Assembly: GCF_014638845.1 (NCBI RefSeq)
Contig: NZ_BMFP01000004.1
Span: 248,001 to 312,000 of the forward strand
Direction: 5' to 3'
DNA: 64,000 nucleotides
Origin: Pontibacter amylolyticus
Lineage (GTDB): Bacteria > Bacteroidota > Bacteroidia > Cytophagales > Hymenobacteraceae
Below, in pieces: positions 8,540-16,674 of this stretch. Position numbers and translations under genes: made by a program. The stretch's first letter is position 1; every line of letters begins with the position of its first letter. The notes beneath the pieces were generated by a model. That model searched no databases, was not told the DNA's origin, and saw only the letters and a program-made list of their open reading frames with translations.

Positions 8540-8779
8540 ATGGAAGTAATCAAGTTCAAAACCAATGTGGAGAATGAGGAAGCTATATCCAGGGTAGCGC
8601 CTTACCCGGACAAAGAAGAAAGTATCAGCAGGTGGAAGCTGGAAACTGGAAGCACAGAAAATATTTTAAGTGTCTCCGGTACAGATCTTGATCCCCAAAG
8701 GATTGAAAATGTGGAGCAGGAAGCAGGATTCAAAGCTGAAATCATCCGGGTTATAGGCATCGGTGGCAAGGACTTGTAA
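8540..8779 (+). CDS. HMA-fold small protein lacking the CxxC motif, copy 1
   Basis: A 79-residue cytosolic protein. The beginning MEVIKFKTNVENEEAISRV aligns with Bacteroidota copper chaperones that start MKxxxFKTNINCGGC, but the two metal-binding cysteines are gone and no cysteine is present at all. The HMA beta-alpha-beta-beta-alpha-beta layout is otherwise kept (ENILSVSGTDLDPQRIENV, AGFKAEIIRVIGIGGKDL). The paralogue at 13739 has lost the same residues, so the change predates the duplication and both copies remain open. It may be a dimer partner, a regulator or a protein-binding domain rather than a metal carrier; this is inference. The intergenic region before it is ~170 bp, divergent from the propeller gene. 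Confidence 0.72.
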   Translation: MEVIKFKTNVENEEAISRVAPYPDKEESISRWKLETGSTENILSVSGTDLDPQRIENVEQEAGFKAEIIRVIGIGGKDL

Positions 8780-8981
8780 AGCCGATAGCAGAAACTGTTA
8801 GGAGTGCTTACCATTTAAAACCAGGCATACACTAAAATGATTTTAGTAAAACCCCAGCTGATAGAAAGAGATACTAGTGTTAAATTAATCCGGGAACCTA
8901 AATTCAGCCAAGCAGAGATAAATAATAGTGCACCTCCATCTAAAATCTAAAATCTTACACAAGGTTGTGAAAGTGCTCGAC

Positions 8982-10004
8982 TTACGATTGATACACTTCC
9001 TTCCAGGGCCAGCCGTCCATTTCCAAAAGGGAAGATAGCAGTCTCCGGCGGTCCTTCAGGGTCTGTTTGAAAGTTAGTTCAACTTCTTCCCTTTTGTTAA
9101 GCGGAACCTCCTTCTCCTCCAATTGCCAAAGATCAGGTGTAGGGGCATCTTCCTGGGGTGAAGTGTTCTTCAGGAAACCTTCTTTTACCATTTCCAGATA
9201 AGAATCCAGAGCCGTTTGGAGCATCACCATTTTCACTTCACTCCTTTTAACATCCTGCGAAACGGCTTGCTCCAGGAGCTGATATGCCTCATCCAGCAGC
9301 ACAACGGCGGGCGCAACAGACAACTGTGCTTGGCTGTTATGAAAGTAATGAATTACAGGAAAGGAGTGGTGGTTCACCGTATGCTGCATTAGCATCTGGC
9401 ATATGTCTGACACATTATCGAAAAAGGAGGAAAAGTCTTTCCCATTCCAACTGTTTGCCAGTATCTGCTGTGGCGTTTTACCCATGCTGTTAATGTAAAG
9501 ACTGAGCTTGCTCTGCAAGCCTACGGCAGATAACACCTGTACAAAATAGGTGAGGGAAGCAGTTATGAAAGCTAAGCCAGAGAAAGCTGTGACACTCGTA
9601 ATGATCCGCCACACATCATTTGATGCCTTGTAGTCTCCCACGCCCAATGTGGAAAGTGTAAAGCCGGCGTAGTAGAGCTTCTCCAAAGGGCTGGCACTGG
9701 ATAAGGTAGTGCTGCTTACAACAGAGTCCGGATCAGAGAGCAGCAGCAGGAACAGTCCTGCCCATAGCCCAAGGACCCAGGTCAGAAGCGTGCAGGTAAG
9801 GATAGACGGCCCCGCATACTCAAGCAATTTTGTTTTCCCATTCTTACCCGAGACAAGGAAGAAAATCTTCCATACCGCTTTGGATACCATTTCCGTAATC
9901 CGGCCGCCTCCGCTTGAAGAAAAGGTGGTCTTGATGATGTCCATTGCAATTAAGATATAAATAAGAGCTCCCAGGAAGAGATACAGCATGTTCATAAAGC
10001 ACAT
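8982..10004 (-). CDS. Two-transmembrane potassium-channel-like protein
   Basis: The N-terminal ~170 residues carry hydrophobic helices around a pore loop with the filter-like sequence STLGVGDYKAS (canonical TVGYGD), typical of the ion-channel family PF07885. The C-terminal ~180 residues are soluble, helical and charged, and I do not recognise a known ligand domain there. I chose the ATG at 10004 (MCFMNMLYLF); a TTG at 10034 would add a non-hydrophobic stretch. The gene lies inside a duplicated segment: sequences on both sides recur at 13979-14290, where this gene is missing. Why a channel sits in a metal island is unclear; membrane-potential or pH homeostasis during metal stress is a guess. 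Confidence 0.75.
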   Translation of the reverse strand: MCFMNMLYLFLGALIYILIAMDIIKTTFSSSGGGRITEMVSKAVWKIFFLVSGKNGKTKLLEYAGPSILTCTLLTWVLGLWAGLFLLLLSDPDSVVSSTTLSSASPLEKLYYAGFTLSTLGVGDYKASNDVWRIITSVTAFSGLAFITASLTYFVQVLSAVGLQSKLSLYINSMGKTPQQILANSWNGKDFSSFFDNVSDICQMLMQHTVNHHSFPVIHYFHNSQAQLSVAPAVVLLDEAYQLLEQAVSQDVKRSEVKMVMLQTALDSYLEMVKEGFLKNTSPQEDAPTPDLWQLEEKEVPLNKREEVELTFKQTLKDRRRLLSSLLEMDGWPWKEVYQS

Positions 10005-10010
10005 AGAATT

Positions 10011-10235
10011 GTTAGCACGTACTTCTAAACGCAATAACAGGTAGGGAGTTAAACAGCATAGAGGTGACAGACCCTGGCAAAAGCAAGCTTGCAGCCACTG
10101 CTAGGGCAGATTTTACCTGTTTTAAAGAACACTTAAGTTAGTACCGCCACTAAAAATATATAATTATAGTTCAAGAATTTATAAAACAGAAGGGGCTTTG
10201 AATGGGTATAACCAAGCATATGTTTCAATAAAATC
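10011..10235. repeat. Duplicated flank, copy A (with 14069-14290)
   Basis: Stretches such as GTTAGCACGT, CTTCTAAACGCAATAACA, GGAGTTAAA.AGCATAG, TATAAAACAGAAGGG and GGTATAACCAAGCA occur in the same order here and at 14069-14290. The divergence between them shows an old segmental duplication that also included the HMA-like gene and the start of the Csp-like gene. Confidence 0.7.
10180..10217 (+). promoter_or_regulatory. Conserved block upstream of Csp-like gene, copy 2
   Basis: TATAAAACAGAAGGG, a short spacer, then GGGTATAACCAAGC, ending 27 bases before the Csp ATG at 10245. It matches the blocks at 4440-4476 and 14243-14280. It probably contains the promoter or operator of the Csp gene. Confidence 0.4.
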
Positions 10236-10244
10236 TAGATAACT

Positions 10245-10559
10245 ATGAATAAAGACTTAATAACCGCATTAGCTGAGTGTGCAGCAGCCTGTAACTACTG
10301 TGCGGTTTCCTGCCTGCAGGAAGATGATGTGAAAATGATGGAACGCTGCATCCGACTTGACTTGGATTGCGCAGCCATCTGTAAAATGGCACTGGACTAT
10401 GTATCACGGGATTCTACCTTCTCCAGAGAAGTGCTGGATCTGTGTGCCAGAGTATGTAGAGAGTGTGGTGCAGAGTGTGAGAAGCATTCGCACATGGAGC
10501 ACTGCCGTATGTGCGCTGAGGCTTGTCGCCGTTGCGAGCAGGCTTGCCAGCAGGCGTAG
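10245..10559 (+). CDS. Four-helix cysteine-rich copper-storage-like protein (Csp/DUF326), copy 2
   Basis: A 104-residue paralogue of the protein at 4502, with the same 16 cysteines in the same spacing and an identical last ~30 residues. It lacks four N-terminal residues of copy 1, starting MNKDLITALAECAAAC, and reads STFSREVL where copy 1 reads STMKRDVL. No signal peptide is visible. Characterised Csp proteins hold many Cu(I) ions inside a Cys-lined four-helix bundle; a cytosolic copper sponge is the best reading. It is followed by its own terminator and then by the intact DUF305 lipoprotein gene, so this is the functional version of the cassette. Confidence 0.88.
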   Translation: MNKDLITALAECAAACNYCAVSCLQEDDVKMMERCIRLDLDCAAICKMALDYVSRDSTFSREVLDLCARVCRECGAECEKHSHMEHCRMCAEACRRCEQACQQA

Positions 10560-10595
10560 TTGTTCCTACCTGCTGACCCAATGCAAGACCTAAGA

Positions 10596-10643
10596 ACCAC
10601 CCTGATTGTTCTATACCTGATAGAGCGGTCAGGGTGGTTTTTG
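10596..10643 (+). terminator. Intrinsic terminator after Csp copy 2
   Basis: Arms ACCACCCTGA / TCAGGGTGGT are followed by TTTTTG. It is the counterpart of 4865-4911, with compensating changes on both sides of the stem, which supports a conserved RNA structure. Confidence 0.8.
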
Positions 10644-10748
10644 CTTTGCTTGAGCCCAATTACAATGCAGAAAAAGAAGCTTCTGTAAGAAAAGAAGGCA
10701 GAGTAAATGATTTTTGAGTACCATTTTTAACCACTTAGTCCATTATGT

Positions 10749-11459
10749 ATGAAAACTAGTTTTATCAGTATCAGGAGCTTTGCTCTTATGGTAGTTGCTG
10801 TCTTTGTGTTCAGTAGCTGCGAAAAGGATCAGGATGTTGTAACCCCATTAAGTGCTACTGCAGAGCAAGCTGCGAAGGGTCCTTACTGGGAAGATGACAA
10901 AGCCTTTGACAAGGAAATGCAGCAGATCATCAACTCCATGATGAAGATGATGAACCAGATGGAGATGACCTGCGACCCCGACATCGATTTTGCCAACATG
11001 ATGATCATGCACCACGAGATGGGAATTAAAATGGCAGATCTGGAACTGCAATATGGGCATGAGCCGGAAGCGCTTGCGTTGGCTGAGAAAACGAAGATAG
11101 GCAACATGGAAAGCAAAGAAAGATTAGAGGCTTTTTTAGCTGCTCACCCGGGCGCAGAGCCACTCTCAAAAGAAGAGTGCAAGATGTTTATGATGGAGAT
11201 GCGGGAAGACATGATGGCTATGATGCACTGCATGCGTTCTGTAAAGGATACGCCTGATCCGGATGTTGACTTTGCCCAGCTCATGATCTGTCACCACCAG
11301 GGAGCGATAGCCATGTCAGAAACCGAGTTAAAGTGGGGAGACGATGAAATGGCATTAGAAGAGGCCAGATTAATCATTGAAGAGCAGTCGCAGGAAATAA
11401 TGGAACTGGCAGCTTTCCTGAATGAACACGGTATACCTACCAAACATCATAATATGTAG
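10749..11459 (+). CDS. DUF305 lipoprotein with two repeats, copy 2 (intact)
   Basis: A 236-residue exported lipoprotein: signal MKTSFISIRSFALMVVAVFVFSSC with lipobox FSSC, a linker, then two DUF305-type halves. The first has MMIMHHEMGIKMADLELQYG (residues ~80-100) and the second LMICHHQGAIAMSETELKWG (~175-195); both are rich in Met, His and Asp. DUF305 proteins are ferritin-like helical bundles found beside copper genes; the His-His and Met residues could bind copper, but no activity is established. It is the intact counterpart of the double-frameshifted 5008-5716. The stop codon lies inside a 22-bp tandem repeat. Confidence 0.88.
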   Translation: MKTSFISIRSFALMVVAVFVFSSCEKDQDVVTPLSATAEQAAKGPYWEDDKAFDKEMQQIINSMMKMMNQMEMTCDPDIDFANMMIMHHEMGIKMADLELQYGHEPEALALAEKTKIGNMESKERLEAFLAAHPGAEPLSKEECKMFMMEMREDMMAMMHCMRSVKDTPDPDVDFAQLMICHHQGAIAMSETELKWGDDEMALEEARLIIEEQSQEIMELAAFLNEHGIPTKHHNM

Positions 11460-11494
11460 TAATATGCTTTGTAATATGTAGTAATATGCTTTGT
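11451..11494 (+). repeat. 22-bp perfect tandem repeat over the DUF305 stop codon
   Basis: The unit AATATGTAGTAATATGCTTT plus GT occurs twice head to tail (11451-11472, 11473-11494). The first copy contains the stop codon of the DUF305 gene, so the duplication does not change the protein. It looks like a recent slippage event. Confidence 0.9.
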
Positions 11495-11510
11495 ACCGAA
11501 TGAAGATTTA

Positions 11511-11549
11511 AAAGCCTGGCTGCTGACACTGTTAGCAGCCAGGCTTCTT
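11511..11549 (+). terminator. Intrinsic terminator after DUF305 copy 2
   Basis: Thirteen-base arms AAGCCTGGCTGCT / AGCAGCCAGGCTT enclose a nine-base loop and are followed by CTTGTCTT. Confidence 0.8.
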
Positions 11550-11866
11550 GTCTTAATACCTTTTTTCAAAAGTGTAAACTTTGCAGCCTTTTGTTTTTTC
11601 CGCACGAAATAAAAGGTAATATTCACTTTACTAAGATCAGTTTTACACCCGTACTATAGGAAGTTTCGGGTTTCTGATATACAGTTCGGGTGCCTCTTGC
11701 TAGCCTGCCTTTACACTTCAGTTACGTACACCTGTTCTTATCTGGCAGTGCAGGTTCGTTTCTAAATGATTAAATCCTAAATGATTAAATTTATTTTTAC
11801 AAACTCTCCTTTCTGCTCTCCGTTTTAGAAAAGACAATTTTTGTTTTATTTAAGAAAGGAGGACAA
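11550..11866. other. Intergenic region upstream of the Mn-catalase
   Basis: No gene is seen in these ~317 bases. The last 20 contain a strong ribosome-binding site (GAAAGGAGGAC) six bases or less before the catalase ATG, unusual for Bacteroidota genes, which generally show weak Shine-Dalgarno sequences. Confidence 0.6.
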
Positions 11867-12811
11867 ATGTTTTATCACGTAAAGGAGCTACAGTTTAATG
11901 CGCGTGTATCGAAACCTGACCCAGCCTTTGCCAGCCTGCTGCTGGAACAGTTTGGGGGTGCTAACGGAGAGCTGAAAGCCGCGATGCAGTATTTTGTGCA
12001 GGCCTTTAGTGTGCGTCAACCCCATCCGGATCAGTATGACATGCTGATGGATATCGCCACAGAGGAATTCAGCCATCTCGAAATTGTCGGGGCTACTATC
12101 CAGATGCTGCTGGGGCCGATCAACGGTGAGTTGAAGAACGCGGCCGAGGAGGCTGAGATCATGCAGTTGCTGCAGGGTAAGGCGAAGAAAGAGGATTTCA
12201 TCCACAACGCCATGGTCAACCCGCAGTTCTTCGTGCTGAGTGGCGGAGGACCTACCCTGACCAATAGCCAAGGGGTGCCGTGGAATGGCTCTTATGTGGA
12301 TGCCAACGGAGATCCTACCGTTGACCTCCGCTCTAACATAGCAGCTGAGTCCAGAGCCAAGATCGTGTACGAGTACCTGATGCAGTTCACGGATGACCCT
12401 TATGTAAAGGAGACCCTCAGTTTTCTGATGACACGTGAGGTGGCGCACTTCCAGATGTTTGAGGCGGCACTGGAAACAATACAGCCAAACTTCCCGCCAG
12501 GCGTACTACAGGGCGATCCGCGTTACAGCAACAGCTACTTTAACATGTCGAATGGACCTGATGTGAGAGGGCCCTGGAACGAAGGCAAGAGCCCCGGCCT
12601 TGGGGAGACCTGGCTTTACGTGGAAGAGCCCTTCCGGCACGTGGTGGAAACCAACGGCATGATTGACCACAAACCAAATGGTACTGACCGTACAATGAAA
12701 TCTGTTGATAAAATGGACAAGGCGTTGAGCCAGGAACGAAGCAAGAAAGTCAAAGCGGCAGTACCTCAAGGGGAGAATCAGTGGTGCGAGTACCCTCAGA
12801 GTAGCCTGTAA
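11867..12811 (+). CDS. Manganese (non-haem) catalase
   Basis: A 314-residue ferritin-like di-manganese catalase that disproportionates hydrogen peroxide in the cytosol. The ligand set is visible: Glu35 (GELKAAMQYF), Glu67 and His70 (TEEFSHLE), Glu161 (AAESRAKIVYEY) and His194 (REVAHFQMFE); the 33-residue gap between the last two equals that in Lactobacillus plantarum catalase. The middle segment VNPQFFVLSGGGPTLTNSQG and GNPWNG-like loop are family-typical. It starts with a clear ribosome-binding site and is followed within 20 bases by a DsbA-like gene, so they form an operon. In a copper island it plausibly counters Fenton-type peroxide stress (inference). Confidence 0.95.
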   Translation: MFYHVKELQFNARVSKPDPAFASLLLEQFGGANGELKAAMQYFVQAFSVRQPHPDQYDMLMDIATEEFSHLEIVGATIQMLLGPINGELKNAAEEAEIMQLLQGKAKKEDFIHNAMVNPQFFVLSGGGPTLTNSQGVPWNGSYVDANGDPTVDLRSNIAAESRAKIVYEYLMQFTDDPYVKETLSFLMTREVAHFQMFEAALETIQPNFPPGVLQGDPRYSNSYFNMSNGPDVRGPWNEGKSPGLGETWLYVEEPFRHVVETNGMIDHKPNGTDRTMKSVDKMDKALSQERSKKVKAAVPQGENQWCEYPQSSL

Positions 12812-12830
12812 GCAGGAGAAACAATTGAGA

Positions 12831-13625
12831 ATGGTTGAACGAGAAAACAAACGAGATAATAAAAAGGAAGCAGGGTCGGTGGAGATAGAATACTACACCG
12901 ACCCTCTTTGTTGCTGGAGTTGGGCACTCGAGCCCCAATGGCGGCGTCTGCGCTTTGAGTACAGCGGCAGGGTAAAGTGGCGCTACCGCATGGGCGGGCT
13001 TATTCCGAACTGGGAAAGCTTTAATGACCCGATGAACGTAGTTAATCGTCCGCTGCAGATGGGGCCGCTTTGGATGGAAGCAAAGTATGTTTCCGGTATG
13101 CCCATAAGGGATAAGATCTGGTACGAAAACCCGCCTGCGTCTTCTTTTCCTGCATGTATTGCTGTTAAGGCTGCCGGGCTGCAGTCACCGGTAGCCTCGG
13201 AAGCATACCTGCGTAAAGTGCGTGAAGCTGTAATGCTGCAGGGGCAGAACGTTGGCGAGCGTGATGTTTTGCGGCAGGTGGGACGTAGCTTAGCCGAGGT
13301 GCAGCCTGATGTGTTAGACGCAGACGTGTTTGAACGTGACTTGGGAGGAGAAGAGGCGCGCAAGGCTTTTGAGGAAGACCTCAGGCAGGTGCGCTTGCAT
13401 GGTATTACCCGCTTCCCGGCACTGACCATGCGGCGCGAAGGCGAGGAGAACGGCGTGCTGATCATTGGGTACAGACCTTATGAAGCGCTTCGGACGGCAC
13501 TTTATAAGGTGGCTCCTGAATTAGAACCAGTGCAGCATACAACTGACGAGTTTGAATACAGGAGGTACTGGGGAAGTATAACGGAGCGCGAACTGGAGGA
13601 AGTGCTGAAAGGTACCGTATCCTGA
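12831..13625 (+). CDS. DsbA-family thioredoxin-fold protein (FrnE-like)
   Basis: About 264 residues with a thioredoxin-fold start VEIEYYTDPLCCWSWALEP, where the usual CxxC appears as CCWS, then a helical insertion (residues ~60-190) and a conserved cis-Pro region ITRFPALTM. It has no signal peptide, so it is cytosolic, like FrnE-type members of the DsbA superfamily. The altered active site allows only one resolving arrangement (adjacent cysteines), so classical disulphide exchange is uncertain. It is co-transcribed with the Mn-catalase; a redox-stress function fits. The ATG at 12831 is used here; a TTG at 12825 has better Shine-Dalgarno spacing (AGGAG, seven bases) and may be the true start. 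Confidence 0.8.
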   Translation: MVERENKRDNKKEAGSVEIEYYTDPLCCWSWALEPQWRRLRFEYSGRVKWRYRMGGLIPNWESFNDPMNVVNRPLQMGPLWMEAKYVSGMPIRDKIWYENPPASSFPACIAVKAAGLQSPVASEAYLRKVREAVMLQGQNVGERDVLRQVGRSLAEVQPDVLDADVFERDLGGEEARKAFEEDLRQVRLHGITRFPALTMRREGEENGVLIIGYRPYEALRTALYKVAPELEPVQHTTDEFEYRRYWGSITERELEEVLKGTVS

Positions 13626-13738
13626 AGCCGAACATAATAGCACAAGGTGGTAACTTTCTCTGCTCTAACATGGTTGTCTGCAGCTGTTTTGTGCAAAAGT
13701 GTAAGAAGCAATGAGTTTGGACCTTAGTTCTTATTTGT

Positions 13739-13978
13739 ATGAAAATAATCAAGTTTAAAACTAACATCGAAAGCGAGGAGGCCTTGACAAAGGTGGCTTC
13801 TTACCTGGATAAAGAAGAAAGTATAAGCCGCTGGCACGTTGATACGGAAAGTAAAGATACGCTGTTAAGCGTATCCGGTACAGACCTTGATCCCCACAGG
13901 ATCGAAAATGTGGTGCAGCAAGCAGGATACAAGGCTGAAATCATACGGGTTGTAGGCATCGGTGGCAAGGACTTGTAA
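13739..13978 (+). CDS. HMA-fold small protein lacking the CxxC motif, copy 2
   Basis: A 79-residue paralogue of the protein at 8540 (MKIIKFKTNIESEEALTKV; SVSGTDLDPHRIENVVQQAG; identical GIGGKDL ending), again with no cysteine. About two thirds of positions are identical and most changes are conservative, which suggests that both copies are under selection. The stretch after the stop codon also matches the region after copy 1 (TTAGGAGTGCTTACCATTTAA), and then continues directly into the flank that lies upstream of the channel gene in the other copy. The role is unknown. Confidence 0.72.
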   Translation: MKIIKFKTNIESEEALTKVASYLDKEESISRWHVDTESKDTLLSVSGTDLDPHRIENVVQQAGYKAEIIRVVGIGGKDL

Positions 13979-14068
13979 AATCGATAGTCGGAATTGTTAG
14001 GAGTTTTTTAGACTTGCTTACCATTAGGAGTGCTTACCATTTAAGGCCAAGCAGACACTATCGAATAG

Positions 14069-14290
14069 TTAGCACGTTCTTCTAAACGCAATAACAAATA
14101 AGGAGTTAAAAAGCATAGGGGGGCATATTCAGGTAGTCGGGCAAGTTTAAGCTTGAAATCACTTTCAGGGTAGATGTTGCCTGTTTTAGAGGGACTCAAG
14201 CTAGTGCTAAAAGCTAATTTATATAAAAACAACTCATGAATATATAAAACAGAAGGGTGCACGGAAAGGTATAACCAAGCACGCTTTCAT
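14069..14290. repeat. Duplicated flank, copy B (with 10011-10235)
   Basis: This is the second, more eroded copy of the segment described at 10011. Here it directly follows the HMA-like gene: the channel gene that separates the two in copy A is absent, so it was either inserted into copy A or deleted from copy B. Confidence 0.7.
14243..14280 (+). promoter_or_regulatory. Conserved block upstream of the Csp relic, copy 3
   Basis: TATAAAACAGAAGGG, a spacer, then AGGTATAACCAAGC, 32 bases before the relic start at 14313. It is preserved although the gene behind it is dead. Confidence 0.35.
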
Positions 14291-14312
14291 GAGACTTATG
14301 TAAGCATTAAGT

Positions 14313-14400
14313 ATGGACACAGTGCCTTGATAAAGGCTTAAGCAGTATGTGCAGCAGCTTGTAACTAGTAGGCTGCATCAAGCCGGCCTGCACACGGTAT
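14313..14400 (+). pseudogene. Relic of a third Csp/DUF326 gene
   Basis: The bases TGTGCAGCAGC.TGTAACTA and the preceding TTGATAAAGGCTTAAGCAG align with the start of the Csp gene at 10245 (TTAATAACCGCATTAGCTGAGTGTGCAGCAGCCTGTAAC). In-frame stops (TGA, TAA, TAG) and small indels remove any open frame and the match fades after ~14400, so only the first ~30 codons are recognisable. It confirms that the HMA-flank-Csp segment existed at least twice as a unit. Confidence 0.7.
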
Positions 14401-14514
14401 ATCCTTCCATATTGGAGAGGTATGTGGTCACTTATGTAGCGTATAGCTCTGAGGCTGTAGTGGATCTATGAATTCCTCTAGGGCACAAGGCATAACAATT
14501 AAATAACTTAATTG

Positions 14515-15210
14515 ATGTTTGACGTTTTAATAAGCTCTCAGCCTTCCGCTATAAGCGCACAGGAAAAGGTTAAACTACTTCTCACACCTGTTAACCAGGA
14601 GGCCGCCGGTGTTCCCCTTGTACTGGAAGAAGTACATACCAAAGACATTCACCTCATCATAGTATCAGAAGACCTTTCTTTCTTTGCCCACGAGCACCCG
14701 GAAAAGGCAGGCAAGGAATACTCTGTTGACTTCATATTTCCCTTTGGGGGCAAATTCCTGCTTTACTGCGATGTAAAGCCCCTGAATACGGCACCGGCTG
14801 TTATCCGAAAATCGGTGGAGGTTGCCGGTGACAGCAGGAACGTGCAGCGCTACCAGCAGGATGTGCTCAGTAAAACGGTTGACAATGTGAGCGTTCAACT
14901 GGATGTGCGGGAGCTAAATGCCATACGCGTTACTATGAAACAGGGGGAGGCTGCCATAGCAGCCTCTTCATTAGGTGATTTTCTGGGTGCTAAGGCACAT
15001 GTGGTCATGATCAATGTGGATACAAAAGAATACCTGCATGTCCATCCCATGGTGCACGAGGATGTGCTGGTGCTGCACTCCGCTTTTACAGCCAGTGGGC
15101 TATACCGGGTGTGGATTCAATTCCTGCTGAACGGGCTACTATATACCCTGGACTATGTCGTGCAAGTAGCTGAGCTTCCGAGCCAAGGACATCATGGGCA
15201 CCATCACTAA
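14515..15210 (+). CDS. Two-repeat HxHP protein with His-rich tail, function unknown
   Basis: A 231-residue protein with no signal peptide. It has two related beta-rich halves: HLIIVSEDLSFFAHEHPE (residues ~45-62) with FGGKFLLYCDVKP after it, and AHVVMINVDTKEYLHVHPM (~160-178) with SGLYRVWIQFLLNG after it. Each half therefore carries a DLxxxxHxHP-like motif followed by a beta hairpin, as seen in proteins of unknown function located beside copper genes. The C-terminus GHHGHHH is a probable metal ligand. It lies 25 bases upstream of the MATE gene and is probably co-transcribed. The motif suggests periplasmic-type metal binding, but no export signal is visible. The ATG at 14515 follows an alternative TTG at 14512. 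Confidence 0.65.
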   Translation: MFDVLISSQPSAISAQEKVKLLLTPVNQEAAGVPLVLEEVHTKDIHLIIVSEDLSFFAHEHPEKAGKEYSVDFIFPFGGKFLLYCDVKPLNTAPAVIRKSVEVAGDSRNVQRYQQDVLSKTVDNVSVQLDVRELNAIRVTMKQGEAAIAASSLGDFLGAKAHVVMINVDTKEYLHVHPMVHEDVLVLHSAFTASGLYRVWIQFLLNGLLYTLDYVVQVAELPSQGHHGHHH

Positions 15211-15234
15211 AAGCAGCACACCGCAATATTACCA

Positions 15235-16674
15235 ATGGAAGTTAATAAAGAGCGTGTAGATATACCAATTGCTGTCACTCTTCGTGATAAAATGAAGATT
15301 GTCCTGCTCCTTGCTTTTCCAGCAGTAGTAGAGAACTTCTTTCAGACATTTATTGGCTTTGTGGATGTCTATTTTGTCTCAAAGATAGGCTTAGCCGAAG
15401 TTTCTGCCATAGGGGCCACCAACGCCATACTGGCTATCTATTTTGCCGTCTTTATGGCTATCGGGGTGGCAGCAAACGTAAGGGTGGCAAATGCCCTGGG
15501 AGCGAAACAGGTAGAAAGGGCTCGGCATATAGCGCAGCAGGCCATCATACTCTCCATCCTTTTCGGCATTCTGACAGGTATCGTAACATTGTTTTTTGCA
15601 CGCCCCCTGCTCACGCTCATGGGGCTGGAAGAGCAGGTGCTGGATATTGGAGAGAACTATTTCCGGGTTGTGGGTATTCCTTCCGTGTTCATGTCGCTCA
15701 TGTTTGCGCTTAGTGCCAATTTACGGGGCTCGGGTAACACACGGGCACCCATGAAAGTCAGCATTCTCATCAACATCTTCCATGCGCTCTTGGGGTATGC
15801 TCTTATTTTTGGTTTCTGGATTTTTCCTGAAATGGGAGTGACAGGTGCTGCTTTGGCTACAGTTGCTTCCCGTGTACTTGGGACCTTACTGCTGGTCTAC
15901 TACATCCAGCGGTCGGAGGTGCTGGCCTTCCGGAAGGACTTCTGGTCGGTAGACTGGGGCCATCAGAAGGAGCTTGCTACATTAGGCAGCCCTGCGGCCG
16001 GGGAGGTGCTCATCATGCGGGCAGGGCAGATCGTCTACTTCGGGTTCATCGTTTCGCTGGGAACCAACGTCTTCGCCGCCCATCAGATTGCCGGTAATGT
16101 GGAGGTAATCTCCTATATGGCAGGTTATGGCTTTGCCACAGCAGTTACTATACTGGCAGGACAGCAGATAGGTGCAGGAAGAATAGAGGAGGCGATTTCC
16201 TTCACAAAAATAGGGGCCTGGATGGCTGTAGGCATCATGGGTGTGCTGGGCTTACTGCTCTTTTTCCTGGGAGAGTGGGCTGGCAGTCTGTTCTCCGAAG
16301 ACCCGGAGGTAATCTCTAAGATAGGGGACGCCCTGAAGGTTTCGGGTGCGTTTCAGCCTTTCCTGGCAGCCCTTTTAACGCTTACAGGCGCGTACCAAGC
16401 CGCTAATAATACGAAGTTCCCCATGTACCTGACGGCGGCTGGTATGTGGGCCATCCGCACCGTTCTGGTCTACTATCTTGGAATCACCCTGGGCTGGGGC
16501 CTTATTGGTGTCTGGATCGCCATTGGTATTGACATTGTGACCCGTGCAGGGGTCTTGGCCTATAAGTTTGCTAAGGGTACATGGATGAATCTGGAAAAGG
16601 AAGCAGAGGTGGAGTCACAATGTCACCCGCAGTCCATTAAAGAGACCATGTCTGACTGCGTTAACAATTACTAA
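15235..16674 (+). CDS. MATE-family multidrug/toxin efflux transporter
   Basis: A 479-residue, 12-helix membrane protein of the MATE family. The two six-helix halves begin AFPAVVENFFQTFIGFVDVYFVSKIG and LGSPAAGEVLIMRAGQIVYFGFIVSLG; family-typical sequences include ANVRVANALGA, SANLRGSGNTRAPM and VTILAGQQIGAGRIEEA. It should be an inner-membrane cation/drug antiporter driven by Na+ or H+. Substrate cannot be predicted. It follows the HxHP protein closely and precedes the multicopper oxidase after a 240-base gap, so its presence may relate to metallophore or organic chelate export (speculation). Confidence 0.92.
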   Translation: MEVNKERVDIPIAVTLRDKMKIVLLLAFPAVVENFFQTFIGFVDVYFVSKIGLAEVSAIGATNAILAIYFAVFMAIGVAANVRVANALGAKQVERARHIAQQAIILSILFGILTGIVTLFFARPLLTLMGLEEQVLDIGENYFRVVGIPSVFMSLMFALSANLRGSGNTRAPMKVSILINIFHALLGYALIFGFWIFPEMGVTGAALATVASRVLGTLLLVYYIQRSEVLAFRKDFWSVDWGHQKELATLGSPAAGEVLIMRAGQIVYFGFIVSLGTNVFAAHQIAGNVEVISYMAGYGFATAVTILAGQQIGAGRIEEAISFTKIGAWMAVGIMGVLGLLLFFLGEWAGSLFSEDPEVISKIGDALKVSGAFQPFLAALLTLTGAYQAANNTKFPMYLTAAGMWAIRTVLVYYLGITLGWGLIGVWIAIGIDIVTRAGVLAYKFAKGTWMNLEKEAEVESQCHPQSIKETMSDCVNNY

